Positions 7,787 to 14,779 are shown, counted from the first letter of the stretch. The stretch is DNA of 29,163 bases from JBFFXF01 sp041569895 (GCA_041569895.1 JBFFXF010000075.1:1-29163), one strand, 5' to 3'. Translations and numbers: made by a program. The notes: generated by a model not told the origin, from the letters alone.

Positions 7787-8346
7787 CGTCACGACTGGCC
7801 CGGCTCGCCGTGCTCGCGGCGCTCGTCGTACCGCTCGTCTCCTGCCAGCCCGTGTCGCGATACCTGCGGCATCGCGCCGGTGACCTTTCCGACGCGTTGC
7901 AGCTCTCCGTCGGCGGCCCCGCGTTCGGCGCCCACGTCGAGGCGACCGCGCTGGTCAACGCCGGCCTCGACGTGTGGCAGGCGCGCCCGGGCCGCGGCGG
8001 CGCCTTCGGCAACTTCACCCACCGCCTGCCGCAGGGCGAGCACTTCCTGGCCTACTCGATCATCCTCTTCCACGCGCGCGGCTACGACGCCGACCCGATG
8101 GCCCGCGACCCGTCGAACGACGACGACTTCCCCCCGGTCCACGCGGGCTTCTCGACCCACGCCCACGAGCTCGGCCGCGCGTTCGAGGACTCCCCGGCTC
8201 CGGAAAACCTGCGCCCGACCCGGTGGCTCGACGTCGAGCTCAGCGCCGGCGTCTTCCTCGGCGTCCGCGCGCGAGCGAGCCCGGGAGAGCTCATCGACTT
8301 CCTCCTCGGCTGGTTCGGCCTCGACATCGCGGGCGACGACGCGTAG
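7783..8346 (+). CDS. putative lipoprotein of unknown function
   Basis: The GTG at 7783 overlaps the reductase stop as GTGA, implying translational coupling. The 187-residue product begins with a lipoprotein signal: MTSRLARLAV, a hydrophobic core, then the lipobox LVSC with Cys21 as the lipidated residue. The mature part has a D-rich start (GDLSDALQL), an alternating region with VEATALVNAGLDVW, and a hydrophobic C-terminal segment, ELIDFLLGWFGLDIAG. I recognise no enzyme motif. Its pattern (a D..D start, then a glycine-rich strand region) is reminiscent of small envelope lipoproteins seen in several high-GC phyla, but I cannot name a family. Coupling to a Tat-exported reductase suggests both act at the cell envelope. 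Confidence 0.7.
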   Translation: MTSRLARLAVLAALVVPLVSCQPVSRYLRHRAGDLSDALQLSVGGPAFGAHVEATALVNAGLDVWQARPGRGGAFGNFTHRLPQGEHFLAYSIILFHARGYDADPMARDPSNDDDFPPVHAGFSTHAHELGRAFEDSPAPENLRPTRWLDVELSAGVFLGVRARASPGELIDFLLGWFGLDIAGDDA

Positions 8347-8414
8347 CCCGTTCCCGTTCCCGTTCCCGGTCCCGTGCCCGTGCCCGAAGAGCTGCTCGAC
8401 TCCGCGGGCGAGAC
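8347..8414 (+). repeat. 3'-end hexamer element, copy A (sense to the lipoprotein gene)
   Basis: Directly after the lipoprotein stop codon come the units CCCGTT three times, CCCGGT, CCCGTG twice and CCCG (8347-8386). A 28-nt core follows (8387-8414: AAG, then GCTGCTCGACT, CGC, GGCGAGAC). The complement has seven GGG runs with 3-nt loops, a textbook G-quadruplex motif on the template strand. Copy B (9338-9409, opposite strand) matches over 38 nt of hexamers and, after one extra hexamer, 24 of 28 core positions. Confidence 0.85.
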
Positions 8415-8430
8415 CCTCCGACGATCTATA

Positions 8431-8462
8431 AGGAAGGCAGGAAACTCAGGAAGGCAGGAAAC
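8431..8462 (+). repeat. paired 15-nt direct repeat, left arm of an imperfect inverted repeat
   Basis: AGGAAGGCAGGAAAC occurs at 8431-8445 and again at 8448-8462. A 30-nt inverted relative lies at 8600-8629 with 24 of 30 matching positions. The rest of the 395-nt interval between the lipoprotein and the next gene (8347-8741) holds copy A, these arms and about 110 nt (8630-8741) in which I see no gene. Confidence 0.75.
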
Positions 8463-8599
8463 GGGCCATTTCTTCGAACGATCTCGAGCTCGGTGACCTG
8501 TCGAGGGGCATCCGTTCTCTGTGACCCGAATCGTAACCAACGCTCGACTCTCGACGGCGTCTTTGAGATCGATAGCGCCTTCAACGCACGACCGGACTC

Positions 8600-8629
8600 G
8601 TTTCCTGCTTTCCTCTTCTTCCTGCCTTG
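8600..8629 (-). repeat. right arm of the imperfect inverted repeat
   Basis: Read on the minus strand this contains AAGGCAGGAA and AGGAAAGCAGGAAAC, matching the left arm (8433-8462) at 24 of 30 positions. The arms are 137 nt apart. No open frame with coding character lies between them, so they could pair in RNA or mark an old insertion. Confidence 0.7.
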
Positions 8630-8741
8630 CTCATGAATCGTCTGACGGCAAACCTCCGAAGTCGAGGCTGCCTGCACGAGCTCGGACGGGCCCCGCATTT
8701 TCGACAAAGTCTCCCCGCCTCACCGCTCGATAAAAAAGGCC

Positions 8742-9149
8742 ATGTCCGACGTCAACATCAACCTCGGCACGTTCCGCTTCCGTGGGGTCTGGGCCATCGT
8801 CGCCGCGGTCGTGATCCTGCTCGTCGCCGGTGGCTGGGTCCTCCATCGCCGTTCATCGCTCGAGGAGCAGGGTCGGAAGCAGGTCGAGGAGTACCTCGAG
8901 CTGGAGCTCCCCGCGCGCGAGTTCCGCGAGCGGGGCGGTCGCGGCGTCAGCGCGTCACGGCTGCGGCAAACCTCGGAGTTCGAGATCGTCGAGTTCAGCG
9001 TGCCGTTCTACCCGCGCGACCGCTGCCGAGTGCGCGTGCGCATCGCCGTCGACGGTACGGAGGAGACCTTCTACTTCCTCTTCAGACGCACGCTCGGCGA
9101 GTGGCAACTGCGCCACGAGACCCGCGCGGGGGTGCTCGATTTCGAGTGA
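8742..9149 (+). CDS. small single-pass membrane protein, unknown function
   Basis: The 135-residue product starts MSDVNINLGTFRFRG. A single hydrophobic helix, WAIVAAVVILLVAGGWVL, spans about 17-34. A charged stretch (HRRSSLEEQGRKQVEEYLELEL) that could be helical follows, then a beta-rich C-terminal domain of about 80 residues. By the positive-inside rule the orientation is ambiguous, because arginines flank both sides. I recognise no family. The reading frame has the codon bias of its neighbours and starts just after AAAAAAGGCC, a weak ribosome-binding site. The gene stands alone between two repeat clusters, with hexamer arrays after its own stop and after the convergent uxaA stop. Confidence 0.65.
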   Translation: MSDVNINLGTFRFRGVWAIVAAVVILLVAGGWVLHRRSSLEEQGRKQVEEYLELELPAREFRERGGRGVSASRLRQTSEFEIVEFSVPFYPRDRCRVRVRIAVDGTEETFYFLFRRTLGEWQLRHETRAGVLDFE

Positions 9150-9161
9150 GCCGGTGTCGAT

Positions 9162-9195
9162 CCCGGACCCGGACCCGGTCCCGGACCCGGTCCCG
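9162..9195 (+). repeat. 3'-end hexamer element, variant D
   Basis: Twelve nt after the stop of the small membrane protein come the units CCCGGA, CCCGGA, CCCGGT, CCCGGA, CCCGGT and CCCG, then AAGGCTCTCGAAGTCGC. The tail resembles the CCCGAA plus core start of the other copies. The complementary (template) strand has six GGG runs with 3-nt loops. Orientation is sense to the upstream gene, as in the other copies. Confidence 0.75.
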
Positions 9196-9270
9196 AAGGC
9201 TCTCGAAGTCGCGCGTGCGGCCAACGTCGGGGCCGGGCTCGCGGCGTGCGAGTCCGAGACCGACCGAGTC

Positions 9271-9343
9271 CGAGACAGGGGACGGAGATCAGAGATCAGA
9301 GACAGAGGACACTCTGCGTAATCTGCGTTCCCTCCGAGTCTCG
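9271..9343. repeat. imperfect hairpin with AGAGATC-type short repeats
   Basis: CGAGAC (9271-9276) and CGGAG (9283-9287) can pair with GTCTCG (9338-9343) and CTCCG (9332-9336). CAGAG-GACA-CTCTG forms the tip (9303-9316). The left half holds repeats of AGAGATC and AGAGAC, and the right half has CTCTGCGTAATCTGCG. It overlaps the core of copy B. The 268-nt gap between the two converging genes (9150-9417) is otherwise filled by variant D and copy B; I see no gene in it. Confidence 0.5.
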
Positions 9344-9409
9344 CCAGCGAAGTCGAGCAGCGTTTCGGGACCGGGCACGGGCACGGGACCGGGAACGGGA
9401 ACGGGAACG
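9338..9409 (-). repeat. 3'-end hexamer element, copy B (sense to uxaA)
   Basis: On the minus strand, 8 nt after the uxaA stop, the order is CGTT, CCCGTT twice, CCCGGT, CCCGTG twice, CCCGGT and CCCG (9366-9409). The core AAAC-GCTGCTCGACT-TCGCT-GGCGAGAC follows (9338-9365). It is a copy of element A in opposite orientation, with one additional CCCGGT unit. The plus strand, template for uxaA, carries seven full GGG runs with 3-nt loops. Confidence 0.85.
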
Positions 9410-9417
9410 AGAGGAGG

Positions 9418-10974
9418 TCACAACGTCGGACCCACCGTCCACGGCACGAACTCCTCCTCGCCCACGCCCTGGAGCTCGCTTTTCGTCTTCTGGCCGCTCG
9501 CGACGGCGAGGATCATGTCGAAGATCTGGCGGCCGACCTCCTCGACCGGGACGCCCTCGAGGACGACGCCCGCGTTGATGTCCATGTCGTCCTGCATGCG
9601 CTCGAAGAGCGGCGTGTTGGTGGCGATCTTGATGCAGGGGACCGGCTTGGAGCCGTACACCGAGCCACGGCCGGTGGTGAAGACGCAGACGTTGGCGCCG
9701 CCGGCGATGATCCCGGTCAGCGACGCCGGATCATAGCCCGGCGTGTCCATGACGACGAAGCCCTTCTCGGTCACCGGCTCGGCGTACTCGTAGACGGCCT
9801 TCAACGCGGTGGTGCCGCCCTTGGCGATGGCGCCGAGCGACTTCTCGTAGATCGTCGTCAGGCCGCCCTCCTTGTTCCCGGGCGTCGGGTTGTTGTTGAT
9901 CTCGGCGCCGAAGACTCCGGTGTACCACTCCCACCAGCGGATGCGCTCGATCAGCTTCTCGCCGACCTCGCGACGCGAGGCGCGGCGCGTCAGCAGGTGC
10001 TCGGCGCCGTAGATCTCGGTGGTCTCGCCGAGGATGGCCGTGCCGCCCTGCGCGACGACGAGGTCGGACGCGACGCCGAGCGCGGGGTTGGCCGTGATGC
10101 CGCTGTTGCCGTCCGAGCCGCCGCACTCCGTGCCGAGGATCAACCGCGACGCCGGAACCGGCACTCTCCGCACGTCCGCGGCGCGCGGCAGCAGATCGCG
10201 GATCGCCCGCACGCCGGCCTCGACCGTCTTGCGGATGCCGCCCGACTCCTGGATGCCGATCACCGCCACCGGTGGCGCGTCGTTGCCGTTGCCGACGCCG
10301 TCGATGGTCACCAGCCGCTGCGTCCCGAGGAGGTGGGACGCCTGGCCGACCTCGCAGCCGAGCCCGACGAGGACGTACGCGCCGACGTTCGGGTGTCGCG
10401 CATAGCCGGCGAGCACGCGATTGAGCTGGTGGTGGTCGGGTCCGTCGTAGGCCATGCCGCAGCCGCCCTTGTGGGTGAGCGGCAGCAGGCCGTCGACGCC
10501 GTCCCAGCGCGCCAGCTCGTCCCGCGGGAAGCTGTCGACGATCATCTTCGACGTCGAGGCGGAGCAGTTGACCGTGCTGATGACGGCGATGTAGTTGCGC
10601 GTGCCGGTGCGACCACCCGGCCGCACGATGCCGTCGAACGTGCGCTCCTCGACGGGCACGGGCGCCGGCGGGACCTCCGAGCAGAACGCGTAGTCGCGAT
10701 CGAACGATCCGACGCGCACGTTGTGGACGTGCACCCAGCTGCCGGGCTCGATCGGCTCGGACGCGAAACCGATGATCTGACCATACTTCCTGATCGGCTC
10801 GCCCTCCGCGATCGCCGTGGTCGCGACCTTGTGACCGAAGGGGATGGTGTTGCGCGTGGTGAGCTCGACGCCGGCGAGGCGCACCTCCCGGCCCGGCGGC
10901 AGCGCTCGCGTCGCGATGGCGACGTTGTCATCCGCACGCAGGACGAGCACGGGGGGTCTCGAGGTGTCGTTCAT
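9418..10974 (-). CDS. uxaA: altronate dehydratase family protein (UxaA-like)
   Basis: UxaA removes water from D-altronate to give 2-keto-3-deoxy-gluconate in hexuronate breakdown; the related GarD acts on galactarate. The 518-residue protein has the family layout: an N-terminal SAF domain (about 1-95, with IPFGHKVA and IRKYGQIIGFA), then the large dehydratase domain. That domain contains RPGGRTGTRNYI, HKGGCGMAY, CGGSDGNSGITANPALG (from about residue 283) and INNNPTPGNKEGGLTTI. The cysteines in these motifs are iron-ligand candidates. No other uronate gene is nearby, so the exact sugar acid is open. The start is the ATG at 10974, with AAGG a few bases upstream. It lies 52 nt after the TPR gene on the same strand and may be its last cistron. 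A hexamer array follows the stop. Confidence 0.88.
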   Translation of the reverse strand: MNDTSRPPVLVLRADDNVAIATRALPPGREVRLAGVELTTRNTIPFGHKVATTAIAEGEPIRKYGQIIGFASEPIEPGSWVHVHNVRVGSFDRDYAFCSEVPPAPVPVEERTFDGIVRPGGRTGTRNYIAVISTVNCSASTSKMIVDSFPRDELARWDGVDGLLPLTHKGGCGMAYDGPDHHQLNRVLAGYARHPNVGAYVLVGLGCEVGQASHLLGTQRLVTIDGVGNGNDAPPVAVIGIQESGGIRKTVEAGVRAIRDLLPRAADVRRVPVPASRLILGTECGGSDGNSGITANPALGVASDLVVAQGGTAILGETTEIYGAEHLLTRRASRREVGEKLIERIRWWEWYTGVFGAEINNNPTPGNKEGGLTTIYEKSLGAIAKGGTTALKAVYEYAEPVTEKGFVVMDTPGYDPASLTGIIAGGANVCVFTTGRGSVYGSKPVPCIKIATNTPLFERMQDDMDINAGVVLEGVPVEEVGRQIFDMILAVASGQKTKSELQGVGEEEFVPWTVGPTL

Positions 10975-11026
10975 CGACCTTCGTGCACCGGAAACCGGGC
11001 CTCCGGCGACGCGGCGGGTGTGCGGC

Positions 11027-12439
11027 TCAGACCGCGTGGCGTCCGGAATCGCCGCCCTTGCGGAGATCCGTCACGCGCTTCGAGACGTCGCGGTAGCCGA
11101 TATCGGTCGCCATGATCTCCTGGTAGTGCCGCAGGGACTCGTCGACGTCGCCGTTCTTCTCGCACGCGAGCGCGAGGTTGTACTTGATCTCCTTCCAGAG
11201 ATCGGACTCCTTGTCGGCGACCTCGTCGAGCGCCTCCGCGAACTGCACCTTCGCCATGTCGTAGAGCTCCTTGGCGATGAAGCACTCGCCGATGCTCTTC
11301 TTCGAGGCGACCTTCTGTTTCGGGTCCTTGACGGACTTCTGGAACTGCCCGATGGCGTCGTCGAAGCGACCGACGTTCTTCAGCAGCTTTCCGTACAACA
11401 GCTTGAGGCCGTAGTCGGTCGGGTGCGCCTTGACCCGGCGGGCGTACTCGCCGACCTTGAACTCGAGGAACTCCCGCTCCTTCTGCTTGAGCTCCACCTG
11501 GAGCGACGGATCCTGCTTGGCGCGCTCCCTCAGCTCATCGAGGGTCTCATCCATGCGCGCCTCCTTGAGCTGGCCGATCTTCTCCTGCGCGTAGAGGTCC
11601 GTCGGGTTGACCTGGAGGGCCTTCTTGTAGGCCATCTCGGCCTTGTCCCACATCTTCAGGTCCTGGTAGAGCGCCCCGACGTCGCGGTAGAGGCGCGAGT
11701 TCTTCGGGTCCTTCTTGATCTCCTCGATCTTGAACTTGATCGCCCGCTTGCGATCCGCGTCGGTGCGGATCACCTGCGCCTGCTTCTGCAGGTCCTCGGC
11801 CTCGTCCTCGTCCTTCAGCATGGAGCGGAACGACTCGTCGCCGGCCTGCGCCTTCCGCTTCTCGGCGTTTCGCACCATGGTCGCCGCGGAGAGGTCGCGG
11901 ATCGCCTTGCCGGCCTCCTTGTCGTCCGGCTTGTAGAGCTTGACCTTCTCCCAGTACTCGATCGCCTTCTCGGGGTCGTCGAGATGGTCGCCGTAGACCT
12001 TGCCGAGCTTGCGCGCCGCCTCGACGTGCGTGTTGTCGAGCTCGAGGATCTCCTTGAAGGTGATCGCGGCGCCCTCCCAGTCCTCGAGGCTTTCTTGCGC
12101 CATGCCGAGCTTCATGAGCGTGCCGGCGTTCTGCGGCTGGTGCTGGAGGACCTTCTCGAGCTCGATCAGCTCCTCCTCGTACTTCTTCTGCATGTGGAGC
12201 TTCTTGGCGTTGGTCTCCGGCTTGAGCACCTTCATCTTCGTGCTCATGCCGCCCTCCGGCTTGCCGCCCTTCTCCTGGATCGCGACCGTGGCGACCTTGT
12301 GAAGCTTCCGACGCGCCTCGCCCGCCCGCGGGTTCATGATCAGACCCTGCTGGTACAGAGCGATGGCGTAGTCGTAGTTGTGCTTCTTGACGGCGAGCTC
12401 CGCCTTCTCGAACTGTTTCCTCCACTGGTCGTCGGCCAC
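11027..12439 (-). CDS. tetratricopeptide-repeat protein
   Basis: The 470-residue, lysine- and glutamate-rich soluble protein has several TPR-like helix pairs. Examples are QFEKAELAVKKHNYDYAIAL, AGTLMKLGMAQESLEDWEGA, RLYRDVGALYQDLKMWDKAE and GLKLLYGKLLKNVGRFDDAI. It has no signal peptide or membrane helix. TPRs are protein-binding scaffolds, so an assembly or regulatory role is likely, but no partner can be named. The GTG at 12439 is chosen because an AAGGAG lies 10 nt upstream and the TPR region begins at once (VADDQWRKQFEKAEL). The longer open frame upstream has arginine-rich shadow-like sequence. A charged central linker (about 210-260) separates N- and C-terminal repeat blocks. The upstream leader contains two overlapping hairpins. 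Confidence 0.8.
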   Translation of the reverse strand: MADDQWRKQFEKAELAVKKHNYDYAIALYQQGLIMNPRAGEARRKLHKVATVAIQEKGGKPEGGMSTKMKVLKPETNAKKLHMQKKYEEELIELEKVLQHQPQNAGTLMKLGMAQESLEDWEGAAITFKEILELDNTHVEAARKLGKVYGDHLDDPEKAIEYWEKVKLYKPDDKEAGKAIRDLSAATMVRNAEKRKAQAGDESFRSMLKDEDEAEDLQKQAQVIRTDADRKRAIKFKIEEIKKDPKNSRLYRDVGALYQDLKMWDKAEMAYKKALQVNPTDLYAQEKIGQLKEARMDETLDELRERAKQDPSLQVELKQKEREFLEFKVGEYARRVKAHPTDYGLKLLYGKLLKNVGRFDDAIGQFQKSVKDPKQKVASKKSIGECFIAKELYDMAKVQFAEALDEVADKESDLWKEIKYNLALACEKNGDVDESLRHYQEIMATDIGYRDVSKRVTDLRKGGDSGRHAV

Positions 12440-12747
12440 GACTTCCGAGCTCCTTCGCTGAAGAGTGACGGATCCGCGACTATCGCGGATGTGCGCCGTC
12501 GCGCATCCCCCCCGCGAGACCAGCGGTGAGGACGATGTGCGCCTGTACCTGTTGAAGCGGATCCCGGCGCGGGACGGTGCGACGGCTCTCGGAGCCGGCA
12601 GTAACGCCGGAAGCCCCAAGAAGTTATGGTGCGCCGAGACAGGCTTTCATGCTATCACCGGAGCGCGCACGCGTCAACCCTCGGAAATCGGCCAACGGGC
12701 TGCGAGGACGCCGCGCGGTCGACACGTCTCGTGGCGCGATCGGGTGG
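12440..12747 (-). other. 308-nt gap upstream of the TPR gene, with two overlapping hairpins
   Basis: This is the leader side of the TPR gene; no gene is seen. ATCCGCG-ACTAT-CGCGGAT (12472-12490) is a perfect 7-bp hairpin. GATGTGCG-CCGT-CGCGCATC (12488-12507) is a second one. They share 12488-12490, so they cannot both form completely. They lie 33-68 nt before the TPR start codon. No clear promoter was found; the minus-strand sequence CATAACTT near 12623-12630 is a weak -10 candidate. Confidence 0.4.
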
Positions 12748-14166
12748 TCAGAAGACGCGACCGAGCCCGTCGACGACGCGTTCGAGTCCGCGCTCGACGG
12801 CGCGCCCGGTGGCCTCGAGCGCCCGCTCGACGGCCGAGCGCTCGCTCTCCGCCGCGGGCGCGGGAGAGGTCAGGTAGGTGAGGACGAGTAGCGGCGCGGC
12901 GAGCAGCAGTCCCGCGCCGAAGGCGTGCAGGAGAGCCTTCCAGGGCGGCTCGAGCGTCGACAGGAGCTGGATGCCTCGCGCCGCGTGCTTCGAGATGCCC
13001 GAACGGCTGCCCTGCGCGAACGGGTTGATCGGCGGCGGCGGCTCCGCAGGCGGAGGCGGAGCGCTGAACTCCGAGCGCTCCGGGTCAGCGAGCTCGGCGG
13101 CGATCCGGCGAGCGAGATCGCCGGGGTCGGGTGAGCCCCCGCCCCCCGGCAGGCGGGCCGGATCGTCGTCGTCATAGAGATCGTCCTCGTCGCTCGACCG
13201 CAGTTGATCGAGCTCGGCGGCCTTCTGCTCGAGGAGCTTGTCGACTCCGGTGGGCTCGAGTCGCTCGGTCTCGTCCGCGTCGGAGTCGCCGAAGAGGTCG
13301 GCGGACTTCTTGCGCCGCAGGTTCGGGACGATGGTGCCGCCGATCGACTTGTCGAGGGCCATGTCCGCGGGCGGCTCGTCCGTCACCTTGCCCTCCGGAT
13401 CGACGAACATCCGCTTGCTGCATCGCGGGCAGACCATCTTGCTGAGCTTCTTGACGGGCCGCACGACGAGACGTGACCTGCATTCGATGCACAGGAACTG
13501 GATGCGGGTCGCCGTGGGCGCCGGGGTCGCGGAGCCACCGGGGTTGGGCGGTATGTTCAGCGCGTCGTCGTCCTGGTCGACGTTGAGCTCGGGCGTCGCC
13601 TCGTCGAGGAACTCGAGGTCCTCGCGTCGCAGTCGCACGGTCTCCGGCGAGAAGAGCGTCAGATCCTCGTCGAGCTCGTACGGGTCATCGTCGTCGTCAT
13701 CATCCGGCGGCGGGGGCGGCGGAGGTGGAGGAGGCAGCGGCGTCGTCGAAAACGCCCCGTGCGACGATCCGGTGCGCCGGTCGACGACCTTGAACCCGGA
13801 GGGCGGGCGTCCCTGGTCTCCTGCTGCCGGTCCCCGCTCGGCGGTCGTCGTCTTGCCACGGCCGAGCTCGATCGAGACCGCGGGCGAGCTCGACGACGGC
13901 CTCGAGGAGTCGCGCGATCGTCCGGAGAAGAGATCGAGCTCCTCGCTGATGCCGCCTCCCGAGTCCCCCTCGAGCCCATCGAGGAACGCGAGCGCATCAT
14001 GGCTGTCGTCCGCGGACGAGTCGTCCGGAGGGCGCGCGACGGGGACGCTCGCCGAGCCCGAGGTACCGAGGCACCTCGGACACTGGAAGTGCTGCAAGAA
14101 ATCCGTCTGCGCGGCGGGATCGACCTGCACCGGCGCACCGCACGACTCGCAGTATTTCAACTCCAT
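12748..14166 (-). CDS. double zinc-ribbon, low-complexity membrane protein
   Basis: The 472-residue protein opens with a zinc ribbon, CESCG (Cys6, Cys9) and CPRC (Cys29, Cys32). A second ribbon, FLCIECRS and VCPRCSKRM, lies near residues 224-255. Between them is a disordered, acidic and proline-rich stretch containing ten consecutive prolines followed by seven aspartates (about 144-160). Another acidic/proline region comes before a single C-terminal membrane helix, LLHAFGAGLLLAAPLLVLTYL (about 412-432). The short C-tail repeats GRAVERGLERVVDGLGRVF-like amphipathic sequence. No enzyme domain is visible. Such ribbon/linker/membrane proteins are common hypotheticals in planctomycete-like genomes. 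The gene follows the five-helix membrane protein by 7 nt, so they share a transcript. The function is unknown; it may recruit partners to the membrane. Confidence 0.75.
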   Translation of the reverse strand: MELKYCESCGAPVQVDPAAQTDFLQHFQCPRCLGTSGSASVPVARPPDDSSADDSHDALAFLDGLEGDSGGGISEELDLFSGRSRDSSRPSSSSPAVSIELGRGKTTTAERGPAAGDQGRPPSGFKVVDRRTGSSHGAFSTTPLPPPPPPPPPPDDDDDDDPYELDEDLTLFSPETVRLRREDLEFLDEATPELNVDQDDDALNIPPNPGGSATPAPTATRIQFLCIECRSRLVVRPVKKLSKMVCPRCSKRMFVDPEGKVTDEPPADMALDKSIGGTIVPNLRRKKSADLFGDSDADETERLEPTGVDKLLEQKAAELDQLRSSDEDDLYDDDDPARLPGGGGSPDPGDLARRIAAELADPERSEFSAPPPPAEPPPPINPFAQGSRSGISKHAARGIQLLSTLEPPWKALLHAFGAGLLLAAPLLVLTYLTSPAPAAESERSAVERALEATGRAVERGLERVVDGLGRVF

Positions 14167-14173
14167 TCGTCTC

Positions 14174-14779
14174 TCAATTCCCGTTGGAGCAGCCGATGAC
14201 GATGACGGTCAGCAGGAACAGGACCTCGAGGATATTGATGCTGGCGGATGCGGCGAGCAGCGGGCGCGGCGTGCGACGTCTTCCCGAACGTCGGTGCTTG
14301 AGGATGAGGTAGATGGCGATACCGGTCCCAATCAGCGCCTCGGCCGTGCCGGCGATGAACAGCGCGCCGAGAACGCGGTGGGGGCTCGGCTGGCTCATGC
14401 TCATGCCGAGCAGCACGAGGATCGCGCCGACGACGAGCGCGTTGAACGCGAGCGCGAGCTCCAGGAAGTTCTGCCGCGACGTCTCGCGGGAGCTCCTGAG
14501 GGCCTTGCTCTGCGCCTCGGAGGTCTGCTCGCCCTTCGGGAGCGCGATCCAGAGCTCCGCCCCCGACGCGAGCAGGAGCCCGGCGGCGAACGCCGCCATG
14601 CCGCACACCAGAGTCAGTGTCGCCAGCGGCCCTGCGCGGGTCAGCGGTCGGACGATGCGGCTCACGAGCTCCTTCAAACCCGCGGCGGTCAGCTCGAGGC
14701 CCGTCAGGGCCTCGCAGGCGAAGAGATAGACCGAGACCAGTCCCGCGAATGTCAGGACGACCGAGAAGAAGAACCGCAT
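14174..14779 (-). CDS. five-helix integral membrane protein, unknown function
   Basis: From the ATG at 14779 the 201-residue protein has five hydrophobic segments: about 4-24, 52-74, 106-127, 136-160 and 177-197. A basic loop, KHRRSGRRRTPR, lies between the last two and should be cytoplasmic. A polar region (KGEQTSEAQSKALRSSRETSR) follows helix two. I see no transporter or enzyme signature. The longer open frame up to 14905 adds arginine/proline-rich residues of shadow character and would start inside the predicted promoter, so the shorter start is preferred. No strong ribosome-binding site is visible. The gene is 7 nt upstream of the zinc-ribbon gene and divergent from the PaaK-like gene. 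Confidence 0.7.
   Translation of the reverse strand: MRFFFSVVLTFAGLVSVYLFACEALTGLELTAAGLKELVSRIVRPLTRAGPLATLTLVCGMAAFAAGLLLASGAELWIALPKGEQTSEAQSKALRSSRETSRQNFLELALAFNALVVGAILVLLGMSMSQPSPHRVLGALFIAGTAEALIGTGIAIYLILKHRRSGRRRTPRPLLAASASINILEVLFLLTVIVIGCSNGN

Noticed and set aside
8347..9409. Hexamer arrays as CRISPR
   Set aside because: The units are six nt with no spacers and no cas genes are present.
8347..9409. Inverted copies A and B as ends of a composite transposon around the small membrane gene
   Set aside because: The enclosed gene is not a transposase, I see no target duplication, and similar arrays elsewhere (26294-26349) are single, each tied to a gene end.
8627..9736. 369-codon plus-strand frame running through the repeat region
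   Set aside because: It crosses a gene, two hexamer arrays (giving GPGTGTG-type protein repeats) and the uxaA end; simple-repeat translation, not a gene.
10844..12529. 561-codon plus-strand frame opposite the TPR gene
   Set aside because: Leucine/valine/arginine-rich shadow produced by the E/K-rich TPR coding sequence on the other strand.
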